DNA of 64,000 nt from Anaeramoeba flamelloides (Eukaryota > Metamonada > Anaeramoebidae): the NCBI GenBank assembly GCA_027625915.1, contig JANTQA010000042.1, positions 4,104,001-4,168,000 on the forward strand, written 5' to 3'. The notes below the pieces were generated by a model. The model saw only the letters and a list, made by a program, of their open reading frames with translations, was not told the DNA's origin and made no database searches. Within the stretch, counting starts at the first letter, position 1. The number at the start of each line of letters is the position of its first letter. Positions 34,364 to 45,959 of this stretch are shown here, in pieces. Made by a program: the position numbers and the translations under genes.

Positions 34364-37300
34364 AATATAACAATTAAAAATTAGTTGAAAAAATTATATT
34401 GGAAAAAGTATTTTTTTGATGGATTTTATTTTTGAGAAAATTATTTTTAACTTCCTATTTTTCTTTAAAAATGTATTTTTTTTTTGATAATGAAAATAAA
34501 AGTTCTTGAATAATCGAAATCAAATAATAACTTCAAAAAGTTCAACTTTTAAGAAAAAAATAATCATAAAATCAAAGAAAATCAATAACATTATTTTTCT
34601 TTTGAAAATTAACATATGCCACAACAAATCAAAAATTAGTAAAAAATAATTATTTGTTGAAGTTTGATTTTTGATATTTATGATTCAATTATGAATATTT
34701 AAGGAATAAATTTTATTTTAAAAGATGATGAAAAAAATAATAAAGGTTGAATAAGTTAAAAAAAATTTAAATACAAAAACAAATAATTGACTAATGAATT
34801 GTGAAAGATTTATGTTTGATAATTTTCAAAACAACAAATACCAAATACTCGATTCCATTTATTACAAAGACAAAATTTGTGAAAATATGTTTAAATTCGA
34901 ATTAGATAAAATCATTCTACTGCTTTGGCTAGATTACTTTAAATGTAAAATTTTGAGTTGTTTTAATTTCCGATAAGAATTTTTTTTATTTCCTTTCTTA
35001 GATTTCGGGGGATATAGATCTCCAATAATATCTGAAGTGATGTGTGATAAGATACTGATATTTTTTTTTTTGAAAGAAATTTTGTGATAATAAAATAAAA
35101 GGTTCAAAAAAATATCTAAAATTATTTCCAAAAATTTAAAATAAAAAAAAAACTAAAACACAATTAGAATTTCGAAAAATTTTCATTTAATCAAAAACAT
35201 ATCCAGAGAAACAGTTAAAATTGTTTTTTGTAATTAAGAAGGGTGAATTCAAAAAAAAAATTTGCAATTACGAAATTGGATTGTTCTTTCCAAACTTTTA
35301 AAAAATAAAATAAATATTTCACCGAAAAACTGAAATGTGAAAAATATGATTACAAAGATTTGAAAAGAATAAGTTATATTTTGTTTAACTTTAAGGTTCA
35401 TTCTTTTCAATCTTATAAATATAAACTTTTAAAAGTTATTAAAAAATCATTCAATTGGGAAAGGGTGAAATTTGTGTGAATTAGTTTTTAATTTATTTTT
35501 TTTTTTTATTTCTTTTTCTTTGTAATAATTTTTTTATTGAATTTATTTTTTTAATCCTGAAAAAAAAAATTTTGGTATTCTCTATTTTTTTAATTTTTTG
35601 AACAGAAAAGCTAATAGAAACAAACAAGAGATATAAGAATGTTTTATTTTTCTAAGGATAATAATCAATAAAAATTAAAAATTGGCGATTATGGAAAATA
35701 GGCTATTATATCAATTATTAACGTTTGATACTTTTTTATTTCAACATAAAAAATTTAAAAAAAAAATTAGATTTTAAATTAAGACATCATTTTTTGCACT
35801 TCATGATCATAAAAAAATTTTTTTCAAAAAAAAATTAAACATTTGCTAATTATTCACTTTTTAATAACTTCAATTAAAATAAACACTATTGGTTGATAAG
35901 AGATCTTTGATCAGAAATTATTTTTAAAGATATTTTATAATTTAAGTTGAATAATCCAATTTTCCAGGTTTTATAAAGATTTTTTTTGAAATTTAATAGT
36001 AAAAAATTGAGAAAATTATTTCTTGACAGTTAAGAGGTTACTTTCTTATATTTTAAAAGTATTTTAAATCTGATAAATATCTTTCATATAGGGGATCAAT
36101 TATTTTAATAATGAAAGAATTATTTGTTGTTTTAAATTGAAAAAATCTATTTTTTTTTGATTTTTCTGTTAGGTTTTCTAGAGTTTTCTGTTTATTTTTG
36201 AAGTGTTCTAAGTTTTTTTGAGGTTTTCTATTTTATTTGTGAAGTGTTATAGGTTTTTTTTAATTTAAAAGAATGAGTAAAATCTATGATTTTTCTCTAT
36301 TCTTTTGAATTCTGGAAAAGCTAGGGACTCTACGTCACTTTCTGAAACTCTACGGCACCGTGCCGACACTTTTGTTAGGTTTTTTTTAATTTTTGTTTAT
36401 TTGGAAAATCAATAGATTTTACAAATAAAACAGAAAATCTCAAGAAAACCTAGGATACTTTTCGTTAGGTTTTATTAAATTTAAGAGAATTGAGTAAAAT
36501 CTATGATTTTTCTCTATTTTTTTGAATTCTGGAAAACGGTCGTTAGTTTTTCTTGAGTTTTCTGTTTATTTGAAAAACTCAAAAAAACCTGGAACACTTC
36601 ACAAATAAAACAGAAAACTTAAAGAAAACCAGGGCACTTTCATTAGCTTTCCCAGAATTCAAAAGAATAGAGTAAAAATCAAGAATTCCACTACATTCTT
36701 TTGAATTCTGGAATAGCTAGGCACTCTACGTCACTTGACGACCACTGAATATTTATCATCAGTTATTTTTTTCCGTATTTGAGTTTTTTTTTAGATGAAT
36801 AGAGTGTTTTCAAAACTATTAGTTATTATCTATTCAAGTAAATATCTCAAAGTTGAATTTAACTAAAATTCATTGTCCCATCCATATAAAATTTTTTACC
36901 CCAAAATAGACCTTTTTTTCTTGACTAGAGACTTTATAAAATCGTAGTACTACAAACAACAATAAATACAACAGCCTCAAAATTTTTAATTTTTAATATC
37001 TAGATTATTTTGTGAATAAACTTTATTAACAAAGATCAAAGGTTAATGAATTGACGTAATATTTTTGTCTAACTTGAAGTTTTCAATTTTATTTTTTCAT
37101 AATAGTGTTTTGTAGCTTAGATTATTTGAAATGAAAAAAAAGTGCTTATTGAAAAAAATTTATTATTTAAAAGTTTTTGTTAAAATTTTTTAGAAAAAAA
37201 TAAATGTCTATACTTTTTGTAACTGATTATTATAATTTTTTTTTTTTTCATAAATCTGTTTTGTTAGTTCCCAAAAAATGTGATATAAATGAATAAAAAA

Positions 37301-40300
37301 CAAAAAAGATTGAATTTTTGAATAATTTCAGGAATTTATAGAGTTTAATTATTTTTTATGTTTTATTTTTTAAAAAAAAAAAAAACATAAAAATTAATAG
37401 AAATGTATTTATTTTTGATTTTATAAATATAAGTTGTTCTAAAAAAATACAAATGAAGAATGTATTTGCTATTAAAAATGTATTTATTTTTTATATTACT
37501 AGCACAATTCTTGAAAGATTTAATTTTTTTAAATTTGAAAATTAGAAAACGACAAAAGAATCAAAATAACAACAATTGATTTCCATTGTAAATCAACTTT
37601 AAAAGAATTAAAATCCATCTCTTAATTATTTATTTTTTAACTTGGTTTCTTTAAAAAAAATATCTCCATTTTTTTTCAATTTTAATTTATGAGAGAAAAC
37701 AAAATTCAATTTCTGTGATTTCTGTGATTTCTGTGATTTTTCTATTCTTTGTAACACCAAAGTAATTTTTTTGAAATAAACTCCATTTCACTCAAAGTTA
37801 CCCAACCAAAAATGAAAAATTCAATTTTTTTTTAAGAATCGACCAATCAACATACAATTGTTTAGAGATAAGAGAAATAATAAACTTTCGATTAGAGTTG
37901 ATATTCATAAAAGAAATACCTGAACAAACTATAAACTTTAGAAATTGGGTAAAATATAAAAACAAATTTTTGGTCCACCTTTCATTGAAACGTTGATGTG
38001 CAAAATTTCTCAATTTCTTTAGGAAATTAAAATTATTGACAATAAGTTTTTTAAGAGTAAATGTATTGATTTTAAAAGAAATCACAAAGGCTCAATTTTC
38101 TGAATGTTAATTTGGAGATTCAACCATTTTTTTTTTTTTTTGAATTGAATAAAAAGAGAAAAATAAAAAAGCAAAAAACGAAAAAAAAAAAAATTGAATA
38201 AATTAAAAAAATGATCAGATTTAAAACTTGAAAATTTTAGTTAGAGAAGAATACTAGATTAAACCTATAGAATGTGTTCTATTTCTTCAATAAAACTGTA
38301 CCCCTTTGACTGAAAAAGAGTTTAGATACCCAATACAAACAGTAAGAACACATTTAATTATTTTTTGGATAATATCTTGTAAACTACACATTTCTAATTT
38401 ATGATGAGTGATTCAAGAAATTATTTTTCAAAAAAATAATATTTGTAAAAATTGTATTGATAATTTTCAAAAAAAAATGTTCTAAAAATTTTAGATTATA
38501 AACTAAATTTCATAATAAATGGACCAATTTTTTTTTATTTTTTTTTTTTTACTTTTTTTTATTTTATTTTTAGATGAAAAACAAATATTTATAGTATAGA
38601 ACCGTATATAAAATAGTAATTTTTTTATTAGAATAGATAACTCAATTTTTAAAAATATTGATTTTCAAAATTTGATTTTTAATTGGGCCAATGTTTTTGA
38701 AAATGAGTTTAGTTTAGTTTTTATTAATAATATAACTTTTTTACATGTACGTGGAAATTAATTTCCTCCTGACGAAATAATAATAAAAAATAAAATAACT
38801 TTTTTGGTTCAACCAAAGCCGTTATATTTTTTTAATGGTAAATTTGTTAAATAATTTGTTTTTTTAAAAGCATTTGAAAAAATCAAATGATAACTTGCGT
38901 GTATATAAATAATCACGACTTTCTAATCTATTAAAAATCAAATTAAAATGTTAAAAATTAAAAAATAGGAATAACCAACAAAATAAAAATCGGACTAATA
39001 TTGTTGAAGTAAACTCTTTTTCAAAAATTGTGACTCACCTGAAATAATAAATTGAAAAAAAAAAATTATCCTTTAGTATTCAAGAACAATTAATAACTAA
39101 ATATGATTTGTAATTCTCTTTTAAGCCATTCTAAATATATAAAAGCCTGATATATTAAAAATTAAAAAAAATAAAATTAAAAACTTAAAAAAAAGTGAGT
39201 CACAATTTTTGAAATGAGCATTACCCATTTTTTATTACTGAACTTTCACTGAAAAAAAGTTGAACAACAAGATTTTTTATGAACAATTAAATCCATTTTC
39301 AAAGACATTACATAGTCTCAATTTTCTTAGTGATTATTTGTCTTTTCGAAGATCTCTTTTTTTTTTTTCCACATGATCTTTTAAAAAAAAAAAAAAAAAG
39401 AAAAAGAAAAACAAAAGAAAAACAAAAGAATAACAAAAATTTGAAAAAGCAAAACTAAAATTTGCAAAAATTTGAAATTATTTTTTGTAAAGAATACTGA
39501 AATAAACATTCAAAAAAACTTCCATTAACACTATAAAGTGAGTCAAAATTTATGAAAAATAGTTTAGATCATTACCCGAATTTATTTTTTGGCAAAATTT
39601 AAAAAAAATATATTTTAATCATTCTACAAATTGAATCTTTCTTTTCCATGATCAAAATAAATTTTAAATACAATATTTTATCAATCCAAACAAACTTTTT
39701 TTTTCATCAAAATAAACTCCAATTCAAAATTTTTAACACACCAATATTCAATTTTCGAAAAGAAAAAAAAAAAAATCTGGTTTAATCAATTATAGAAGAA
39801 ATACCAAATTAGAACTATTAACTAATTGAAATGTTAATAATTGTTTATCAATTACAATAATCACAAAACAAAAAATAAATAATTATCAATACTAATAAAT
39901 CAAGGGTGTGTTAAAAAATTTGAAGAGAGGATAACAAAAAAATGTATTGAATTTATTGTTGTGGGTGAGATGAAACTTCATCTAATCTGTTAAAGAGAGA
40001 ATTTTGAAGTGACTAAATTTGAGACTTCTAATTCAAAGAGTATCCAACAGATACAGTCATCAGAAGTATTTGAATCTTAATTTAGTTTTCTGAAAATTTT
40101 AAATTGAAGAAGTTGTGAAAAATGATAGAAAGAAAAAAAAAAATGTATTGGTAAAATTGTTGAAATTCTATTGACAATTATTGATCGATCAAAAGTTTAG
40201 ATGTCACCAACTAATTATATTTGAGTCCTTCGATTTAGAAGAACCCAGCCTTAATCCTAATATCAACTGCTCGAAAATTTTTTTGATCAAACGAAACAGG

Positions 40301-42972
40301 TTATTTAACTTTTAAAAAAATGAAATGCAAACAAAAAAATGCAAGATGAAAAAAAGATTTTTATATTTTTCAAAAATCAAAATTATTTCCAATTTGAAGG
40401 AAATTGTATTATTGTGGTTCTTTGAACTGTTTTAACTGTGTTGAAAATTTTGAATTTTAGTTTTATTACAAAAGTTCAAAAAAAAAAAAAGAAAATCGAA
40501 TAGGCTTTAAAGATAATAAAATGAAAATTTCTTTAAAGAAAAATTAATTTTATCAAATTATTTGAAAAAGAATATAAATGGATAGAATTGTGAAGAAGAA
40601 AAGTGGTACAAAATGTATGGAATTTAGTTTACTTTAACATCATTTAAACGATGAATGGACTTTATGTTTTTATATTAAACCCAGAACGTATTAAAAAATT
40701 GAATTTAGTGTAATAATTTTAAAAATTCATAAAATAGAGTGAGCTCAATTTGATAAATAAAATTGATAAAACTTGGGAAATTATTAAAATTTGAAATTCT
40801 TTGATTTTATAATTTTTAATTTTTGATTTGATACAACAGATCAAATTTTGGTTTAAATTCTATGAATTAAAGGCTTTTTGATTTTTTTCAATATTAATAA
40901 AATTTTGATGAAAATCAATTTGATTTATTTCCTTAAAACAATTTTAGAAAAGAAAATTTTAAAATCATTAAATAATTGTGAGTTAATTTTGAAAACTGAA
41001 AAAAAAAAAATAAGAAAAATACTAAAAAAGATTATTATCCAATTGAATTCTCAACAATTGCTGGATGTAAATATTTTTTTTAAAAAAAATCCAATAATAT
41101 TCTTCACGCAAAAAATGAAAATTCAAGATAGTTTGAAATTCAGTGAGATAATTAGTTGAGTTGAACAATTCATTGCTAGGGAATTAAGCGATTTTTCAAA
41201 AAAAGTATTCAATTAATTAAAAATATATAATATTTAAAGAATTTAAAATTGTTCAACAAACTGAAATTTGTTATTTTTAAGAAAAGGATAAATCAACTTG
41301 ATTTTGAATTAAATTATTCTTTAATATCCGAACACCAAACACCTTTTATTAATTCTAATTAACATTATTTTATTTATTTTTTTCCCCACTTTTTATTCTA
41401 TTTATATACTTTGAAAAGTTGAATTGAAATTTATAAGATATTAAAGCCTATATTTTTACTAGCTATGAAATTGTTAGTAATTGTTGTTAATTATTCTGGA
41501 AATGGTCTAAAATTTTTTTAATATTTTGGTCATCCTTGAAAATATTTTGGAAAAAGAAAACAATTAGAGAGACAGAAAAGTAAAAGAAAAGAAAAGAAAA
41601 AAAAAAAAAAATATTACAATCCCTGAAGCAATATTGGTATTGAAATTGACTGGATTTGAGAAGGTTTTTTAAATCCTAATTCATAAACAGCTTTTAAGAG
41701 TTCGTTTGATAAACCAAGCTCTTCAAATGTTATTGAAGATTCCAAAAGCATACTATTTGAAATTTTTTGTTTTACTAAATCGATGTGTTCTTCTTTAGAA
41801 AGTTTAACAGAATTTTCAGAATAAAAGTTATTAATTTTATTTTGATCTTCTTGTGAATATTGTCTGCTCATTTCTGGTTGACGATTATTTTGAAAATTTT
41901 GTTGATTTTTATTATTTTGTATTTGGTATTGTTGGTATTGCATACTTTTTTCCAGTTCAAATTGTTGTAAATGTAATCTTTCCATTTCATGTTCTAAATG
42001 GTCGAATTGCCCTCGGCCTCTTCCCATGCCTCTTCCCATACCTCTGCCTCTGCCTCTGCCTCTGCCTCTTACCATACCTCTGCCCCTGCCTCTGCCTCTA
42101 CCCCGTCCTCTGCCTCGTCCTCTACCCCGTCCTCTGCCTCGTCCTCTACCTCGTCCTCTACCCATGTTTATTGGTTGGTTATTCATTTGATTATTGTTCA
42201 TTTGTTGTTGTTGCATTTGTTGTTGTTGTAATTGTTGTTGTTGTTGTAATATTTGTCTTTTATACATTTCTTCTTGATTTTGGTTCATTTGATTTTGGTT
42301 CATTTGTTGTTGATTTTGATTCATTTGTTGTTGAATTTGTTGTTGTTGTTGTTGTTGTTGTTGTAACATTTTCCTTTTATACATTTCTTCTTGATTTTGG
42401 TTCATTTGATTATTATCCTTTTGTAAATTATTATTGGTTTGAGATTGTTGATTTGTAAGCTGCCCTTTTTGGTTTTGTTGGTTATTGTTTTGATTAACGT
42501 CGAATGATGGAATACCATTATCATCACTTTCATCACTCTCTTCTTCTTCTTCACTTTCCTCTTCCCAACTTCCATTATCAGATCCATATAGATACTCAAC
42601 ATTTGAATTACTTTCGTCATCATCATCATCTTCATCATCATCAACTTCTTCTTGTTCTTTTTCTTGTTCTTTTTCTTGCTCTTTTTCTTGTTCTTTTTCT
42701 GGTTCTTTTTCTTCTTCTTTTTCTTCTTCTTTTTCTTGTTCTTTTTTTACTTCTTCTTCTTTTTCTTTTTGTTCTTTTTGTTCTTCTTTTTTTACTTCTT
42801 CTTTTTTGTCTTGTTCTTTATCTTCTTTTTTTTCTTCCTCTTTTTTTTCTTCCTCTTTTTTTTCTTCCTCTTCTTGATTTTCTTGTTCTTTTTTTTCTTG
42901 TTCTTTTTCTTCTTGTTTTTCTTCCTTATTTTTTGAAGAGTTTTCTTCTTCTTTTTTTGTTTCTGTGCTCAT
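29489..42972 (-). CDS. DEAD-box RNA helicase, Dbp5/DDX19 type, with long low-complexity N-terminus
   Basis: Exons 42972-41618, 34311-33641 and 29901-29489 join in phase (2, then 1) to 812 residues. Dbp5/DDX19 is an ATP-dependent helicase that strips proteins from mRNA at the nuclear pore. Motifs: Q-motif region [20 protein letters not shown] to PSQIQ (about 411-440), SQSGTGKT (458-465), PTRELA (490-495), IGTPGT (531-536), DEAD (557-560), SAT (590-592), [10 protein letters not shown], and [10 protein letters not shown]. The SQSGTGKT form and the FEELGL lead fit Dbp5/DDX19 rather than eIF4A. The first 400 or so residues are unusual: Glu/Lys-rich (1-110), acidic, Gln/Asn-rich, then about 50 residues of Arg-Gly repeats (270-320). 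Introns are 7306 and 3739 nt. The exon joins reproduce conserved helicase spacing, for example LKNLG/FMVSKL. Confidence 0.92.
30330..30953. mobile_element. Short inverted-repeat element, family 1, copy A
   Basis: A 624-bp unit. The left end is TAAACTATTTTTCAAAAATT followed by TTGACTCAC. The right end on the other strand is TAAACTCTTTTTCAAATATT followed by ATGACTCAC. The terminal repeats are thus about 29 bp and the edges are TA. An extra internal GACTCAC in the left-end orientation (about 30766) hints at a composite or internally duplicated element. It matches 39010-39566 in inverted orientation along nearly its whole length. It includes long T-rich tracts but no recognisable transposase. Confidence 0.82.
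32415..33230 (+). mobile_element. LINE (non-LTR retrotransposon) 3' remnant
   Basis: Plus-strand reading gives [31 protein letters not shown] and [16 protein letters not shown], then (in another frame after decay) [19 protein letters not shown] and [17 protein letters not shown]. The LLYGSE-type block followed by a C-terminal CCHC knuckle is the usual end of a LINE reverse transcriptase ORF2. Several stops interrupt it and the 5' part is absent, so it is dead and truncated in the LINE manner. It lies antisense to the Dbp5-like gene, like the remnant in the dynamin intron. Confidence 0.75.
34325..34361. repeat. GT/CA dinucleotide microsatellite next to a splice acceptor
   Basis: About 18 GT units on the plus strand, read as CA in the helicase pre-mRNA. 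It ends about a dozen bases before the acceptor ATATTAG of exon 2. A contiguous open frame through it (reading HTHTHT) is an artefact of the repeat. Confidence 0.9.
35815..36165. repeat. Dispersed repeat family 5, copy B
   Basis: Direct, diverged copy of 16670-17035, running straight into the palindrome cluster at 36165, just as the first copy runs into the cluster at 17055. Shared context suggests the two repeats spread as one unit. Confidence 0.55.
36165..36750. repeat. Best-preserved cluster of short palindromic repeats
   Basis: At least three hairpin units. One has arms 36645-36669 and 36695-36718 (CCAGAATTCAAAAGAAT against ATTCTTTTGAATTCTGG) with a 25-base loop. Another spans 36374-36454, from GTTAGGTTTTTTTTAATTTT to AGAAAACCTAGG. 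They are linked by GACTCTACGTCACTT, ACTCTACGGCACCGTGCC and GCACTCTACGTCACTTGACG spacers. No open frame. Confidence 0.75.
37777..38324. mobile_element. Short inverted-repeat element, family 2, copy B
   Basis: A 548-bp unit with TAAACTCCATTTCAC at the left and TAAACTCTTTTTCAG on the other strand at the right, TA edges. Diverged direct copy of 1776-2339. A minus-strand frame of 95 codons (37798-38085) survives in this copy, and its end (FIISLISKQ region) is partly conserved in the other copy. That hints at an ancestral coding segment, but I cannot name the protein. Confidence 0.75.
38499..38716. mobile_element. Internally deleted element, family 3, copy C
   Basis: A 218-bp unit with the same ends as 8344-8857 (TAAACTAAATTTCATAATAA at the left; TAAACTAAACTC on the other strand at the right) and matching subterminal sequence, but lacking the central part that holds the transposase tail. 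Classic internal-deletion derivative. Confidence 0.75.
39010..39566. mobile_element. Short inverted-repeat element, family 1, copy B
   Basis: A 557-bp inverted copy of 30330-30953, from TAAACTCTTTTTCAAAAATT at the left to AAAAATAGTTTA at the right, TA edges. Differences are mostly in A/T homopolymer length and scattered substitutions. Both copies sit in introns of the same gene, so they could pair within one transcript. Confidence 0.82.
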
Positions 42973-43939
42973 TTAAAAATTTTTTCTTTGTTAAATTGAA
43001 AAGTAAAAGAAATAATAAAAAATTTATTTAAATAGAAATTAAAATTAATAAAAAATGAAAAGAAAAGAATTCAATTGTCCTATGTTTTTCTCTTTTTCTT
43101 TATATTTGCCTTTTAATTAAAAAATTCAAACAAAAAAGAAGACAACAACGTGACAAATTTTAAAAAGGTTCGATCAAAAAACTTACGAATCTAGGAACAA
43201 ATTGTAATAATAAAAAAAATGAAAGAATGTTTTTTTCATAACTAATAATTTTACATGAGAATTAAAACTGGGTTTTGAGTATTAGTATTTTTGTAGATTT
43301 CTTTTTGAATTTTTGTTCCTTATTCACTTTAACCAAAAAGAGTTTTTGATTGCTGAAATTTCACAAATGAATCTTTTTTTTCATCATTTTAAGGGATCAG
43401 CGGCTAATGGTGGAAGTTGTCAATTATAATATACCAATACAAAATGTATTTCATATTTTCATCATGGTTTATAAGGAACTCCTTATTCTTTTTGTAAAAA
43501 CATCATAAGAGTCAATCTAATTAATTGAAAATGATAAAAAATTCTTTAATTTGAAGATAATATACACATATTTTGTAACAGATTTAAAGGAAGAGTCACC
43601 AATCTACATTTTTTTAAAGATGGAAAAATACTTTTATTCTATTTTTATCAAAAGGTAGATTAGTTACTAAAAAAAAATGGATTATTTATAACTTGATATA
43701 AAAACCTCTGCCTAGTTCATAAAATCTATGTTTCCTAATATTAACTAATGTTTTTTTTTATCTTGTTCGAACGCAACATCGGATTCAGTATTCAATAGTA
43801 TATCACAGTAAAAAACAATTGTAAAGATTAAATCCAAGGTTTTTTTTATTAAATTATATTTTATGAATGTTATTTTTATAAAAAATTTACATATTTTTCT
43901 CAATGTTTTTGAAATTTTTGATTTTTTGATTACGGTGAA

Positions 43940-44140
43940 CAATATGACAAAAAAAAATATATTTTTTGTAAAATATTTTTCTTTTATATTTAATTTTAAG
44001 AATTTTTTTTTGAATAATAGAACTTTAAGAAATATATGCCAAATTGATTTCTTGTTAATGGTTGATTTTTTTAATCATTTAATCTATGGGTCTTCCGGAA
44101 TAAAAAAAGACACACTTTTTATTTCGAAACATGACTTGAA
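43940..44140. repeat. Dispersed repeat family 4, copy B
   Basis: Shares GAATAATAGAACTTTAAGAA and a following TGGGTCTT block with 10080-10330 and 45960-46165, same orientation. Part of a chance open frame (43863-44144) overlaps it. Confidence 0.45.
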
Positions 44141-44450
44141 TTAAGTATATTATTATTATTTTAACTAAGGAAATATGAAATAACACCAAATTCTTTTTTA
44201 AAAATTATTTCCATCTTTTGGGATATTGATAAAAAAACCTCGTTTGCAGAATACAAACAGAAATAATTTTACTTTAGTTAATTGTGTTCATTAATATAAA
44301 AAAATCTTGTAATTAAAAAATAGAACTTTTTATCTATCTAGAAAAAGACAAAATAGTGATTTTTTGAGATTGAATGACAATTATTTTGGAATTTCTTTTG
44401 ATATAAGAAAAAATTAACAAAAAAAAAAAAATTAAAGAATCACATTTCTA

Positions 44451-44481
<31 letters not shown>

Positions 44482-44939
44482 TTTTTTTTTTATTTTGAAT
44501 GGTGAGAATTGGTTTCTTACATCCATCTATTCCAAATTTTTATTTAAAAATTCAAAAAAAATCATAATTCTCCTCATATATTAAAAATTGTTTTGCCTCA
44601 AAGGGTCTTAATATTAGTAAGGAATAACTTAATATAGTTCCTTTACTAATATTCTTCTCGATATAAGAACATTAGTTTACCGGAAACGCGAAAAATATAA
44701 AATTTAATCTTATTTTAAAAATATAAGAAAAATAAAGTTAAATTGTAATCCTTTGAAGATCAAAATCATTTGAACTCGTTTTTTTAAAAAAATATTTATT
44801 AAATTTCTAGATATTTAAAAGTTAATGTAACTTTTTTTTTAAGGATAGAACATATAATAAATCAACTGTAATTAAAAGAAAATAAAGGTTTTTAGTAATA
44901 TTTCATCTTCTTTTTTTTTTATATAAAATTATTGGAATT

Positions 44940-45458
44940 TAAACTAAACCCCCTTTCAAAATCATTGGTCCAATAAAAATCAAATTTTAAATAAAAATAT
45001 TTTTAATAATTGAAGTTATCTATTATAATATAAAAATTTAGATTTTAATATTCAGTTCTATACTCAAGAGATATTTATTTTATGTCTAAAAATAAAAGAA
45101 AAAGGAATAAAAAAACAGTTAAAAAAAATTGGGACATTTATTTTGAAAGAGGCATTACATAAAAAATATAAAATTTAAAAAATGAATAAACCCGATTTAT
45201 CGATTCTCCTTCCTTTTGAATAACTAAATCTAATCTCTTTTTCATATTTGAAACCAATTTTTTTATTAATTCATCTGTTACTTCTTTCCAAATTTTCATT
45301 TTAATTTTCCATTTTAACAAAACACTTTTGAAATAATAAAAAAGAGAAAAAATGATTTATTTGCAAACTTTTCATTTTGAGAGGAAAAATTTCTAAACAA
45401 TACAAAAGCAATTCAAAATTTAAATGTAAGATGGCCATTTATTATGAAATTTAGTTTA
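44940..45458 (-). mobile_element. Tc1/mariner-derived short element, family 3, copy B
   Basis: A 519-bp inverted copy of 8344-8857, ends TAAACTAAACCCCC and (other strand) TAAACTAAATTTCAT, TA edges. On the minus strand an open frame (45320-45138) reads IWKEVTDELIKKLVSNMKKR then LDLVIQKEGESIN, the tail of a Tc1-type transposase. The catalytic DDE/D core is absent, so it can only move with an enzyme supplied elsewhere. Confidence 0.82.
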
Positions 45459-45959
45459 TTAAACAAAACAGGCAATCAAAGAATAAAAGTCTTTTTGCAT
45501 ATTAAAAAAGTACTTTCAAACATTCTTGTTCAAGCATAACATCTAATGTTATACCCCATGCGTTAAGCATGGTCATTTATCATCGAAGGACAAATCCATG
45601 ATATTTTCTGAAAATTTTTATTAGATTTTGAGATCTGTAAATAATTTTTCAAAATTTTTCCAATTTTTTATTAAAAGTACTCTTTTTTTGAAAGACTAAA
45701 ATTTCTTGAAAATTGTCTCAATTTTATAGAAATATCTTTACCCCAATCAAAAAACGCATTCCCAAAATCTATAAAGAGTGTTTCAAAATAAGAAAAGCTA
45801 CTGCTGTTTTTTTTATTACAATGGAACATCAAATCAAATCCCAATTGTAGACATAATCTCAAATCTATTTTGAAGGTTAATTCATTGGTGTTTTCAGTAA
45901 ATATTAAGAAATGAAATTTGCTCTACATTTTCTCAATTTTTTTCTGTTTTTTTATTGAT

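Larger units (their letters stand above)
34312..41617 (-). other. 7.3 kb intron 1 of the Dbp5-like gene
   Basis: GT-AG intron (donor GTAATA) splitting the Q-motif region from the Walker A motif. Three different inverted-repeat elements (37777-38324, 38499-38716, 39010-39566) lie within 1.8 kb of each other. A dispersed repeat and a palindrome cluster occupy 35815-36750. The remaining sequence is AT-rich with chance open frames only (34794-34976, 40878-41159). Confidence 0.86.

Noticed and set aside
34312-34373. Open extension of helicase exon 2 through an HTHTHT repeat
   Set aside because: It is the CA microsatellite in the intron; the ATATTAG acceptor restores the helicase frame from exon 1.
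42504-43031. Plus-strand frames rich in Leu, Phe and His
   Set aside because: They are antisense readings of the Glu/Lys-rich start of the Dbp5-like helicase.
43863-44144. Plus-strand frame of 93 codons
   Set aside because: Overlaps a dispersed repeat whose other copies are full of stops in the same register, so there is no sign of selection for coding.
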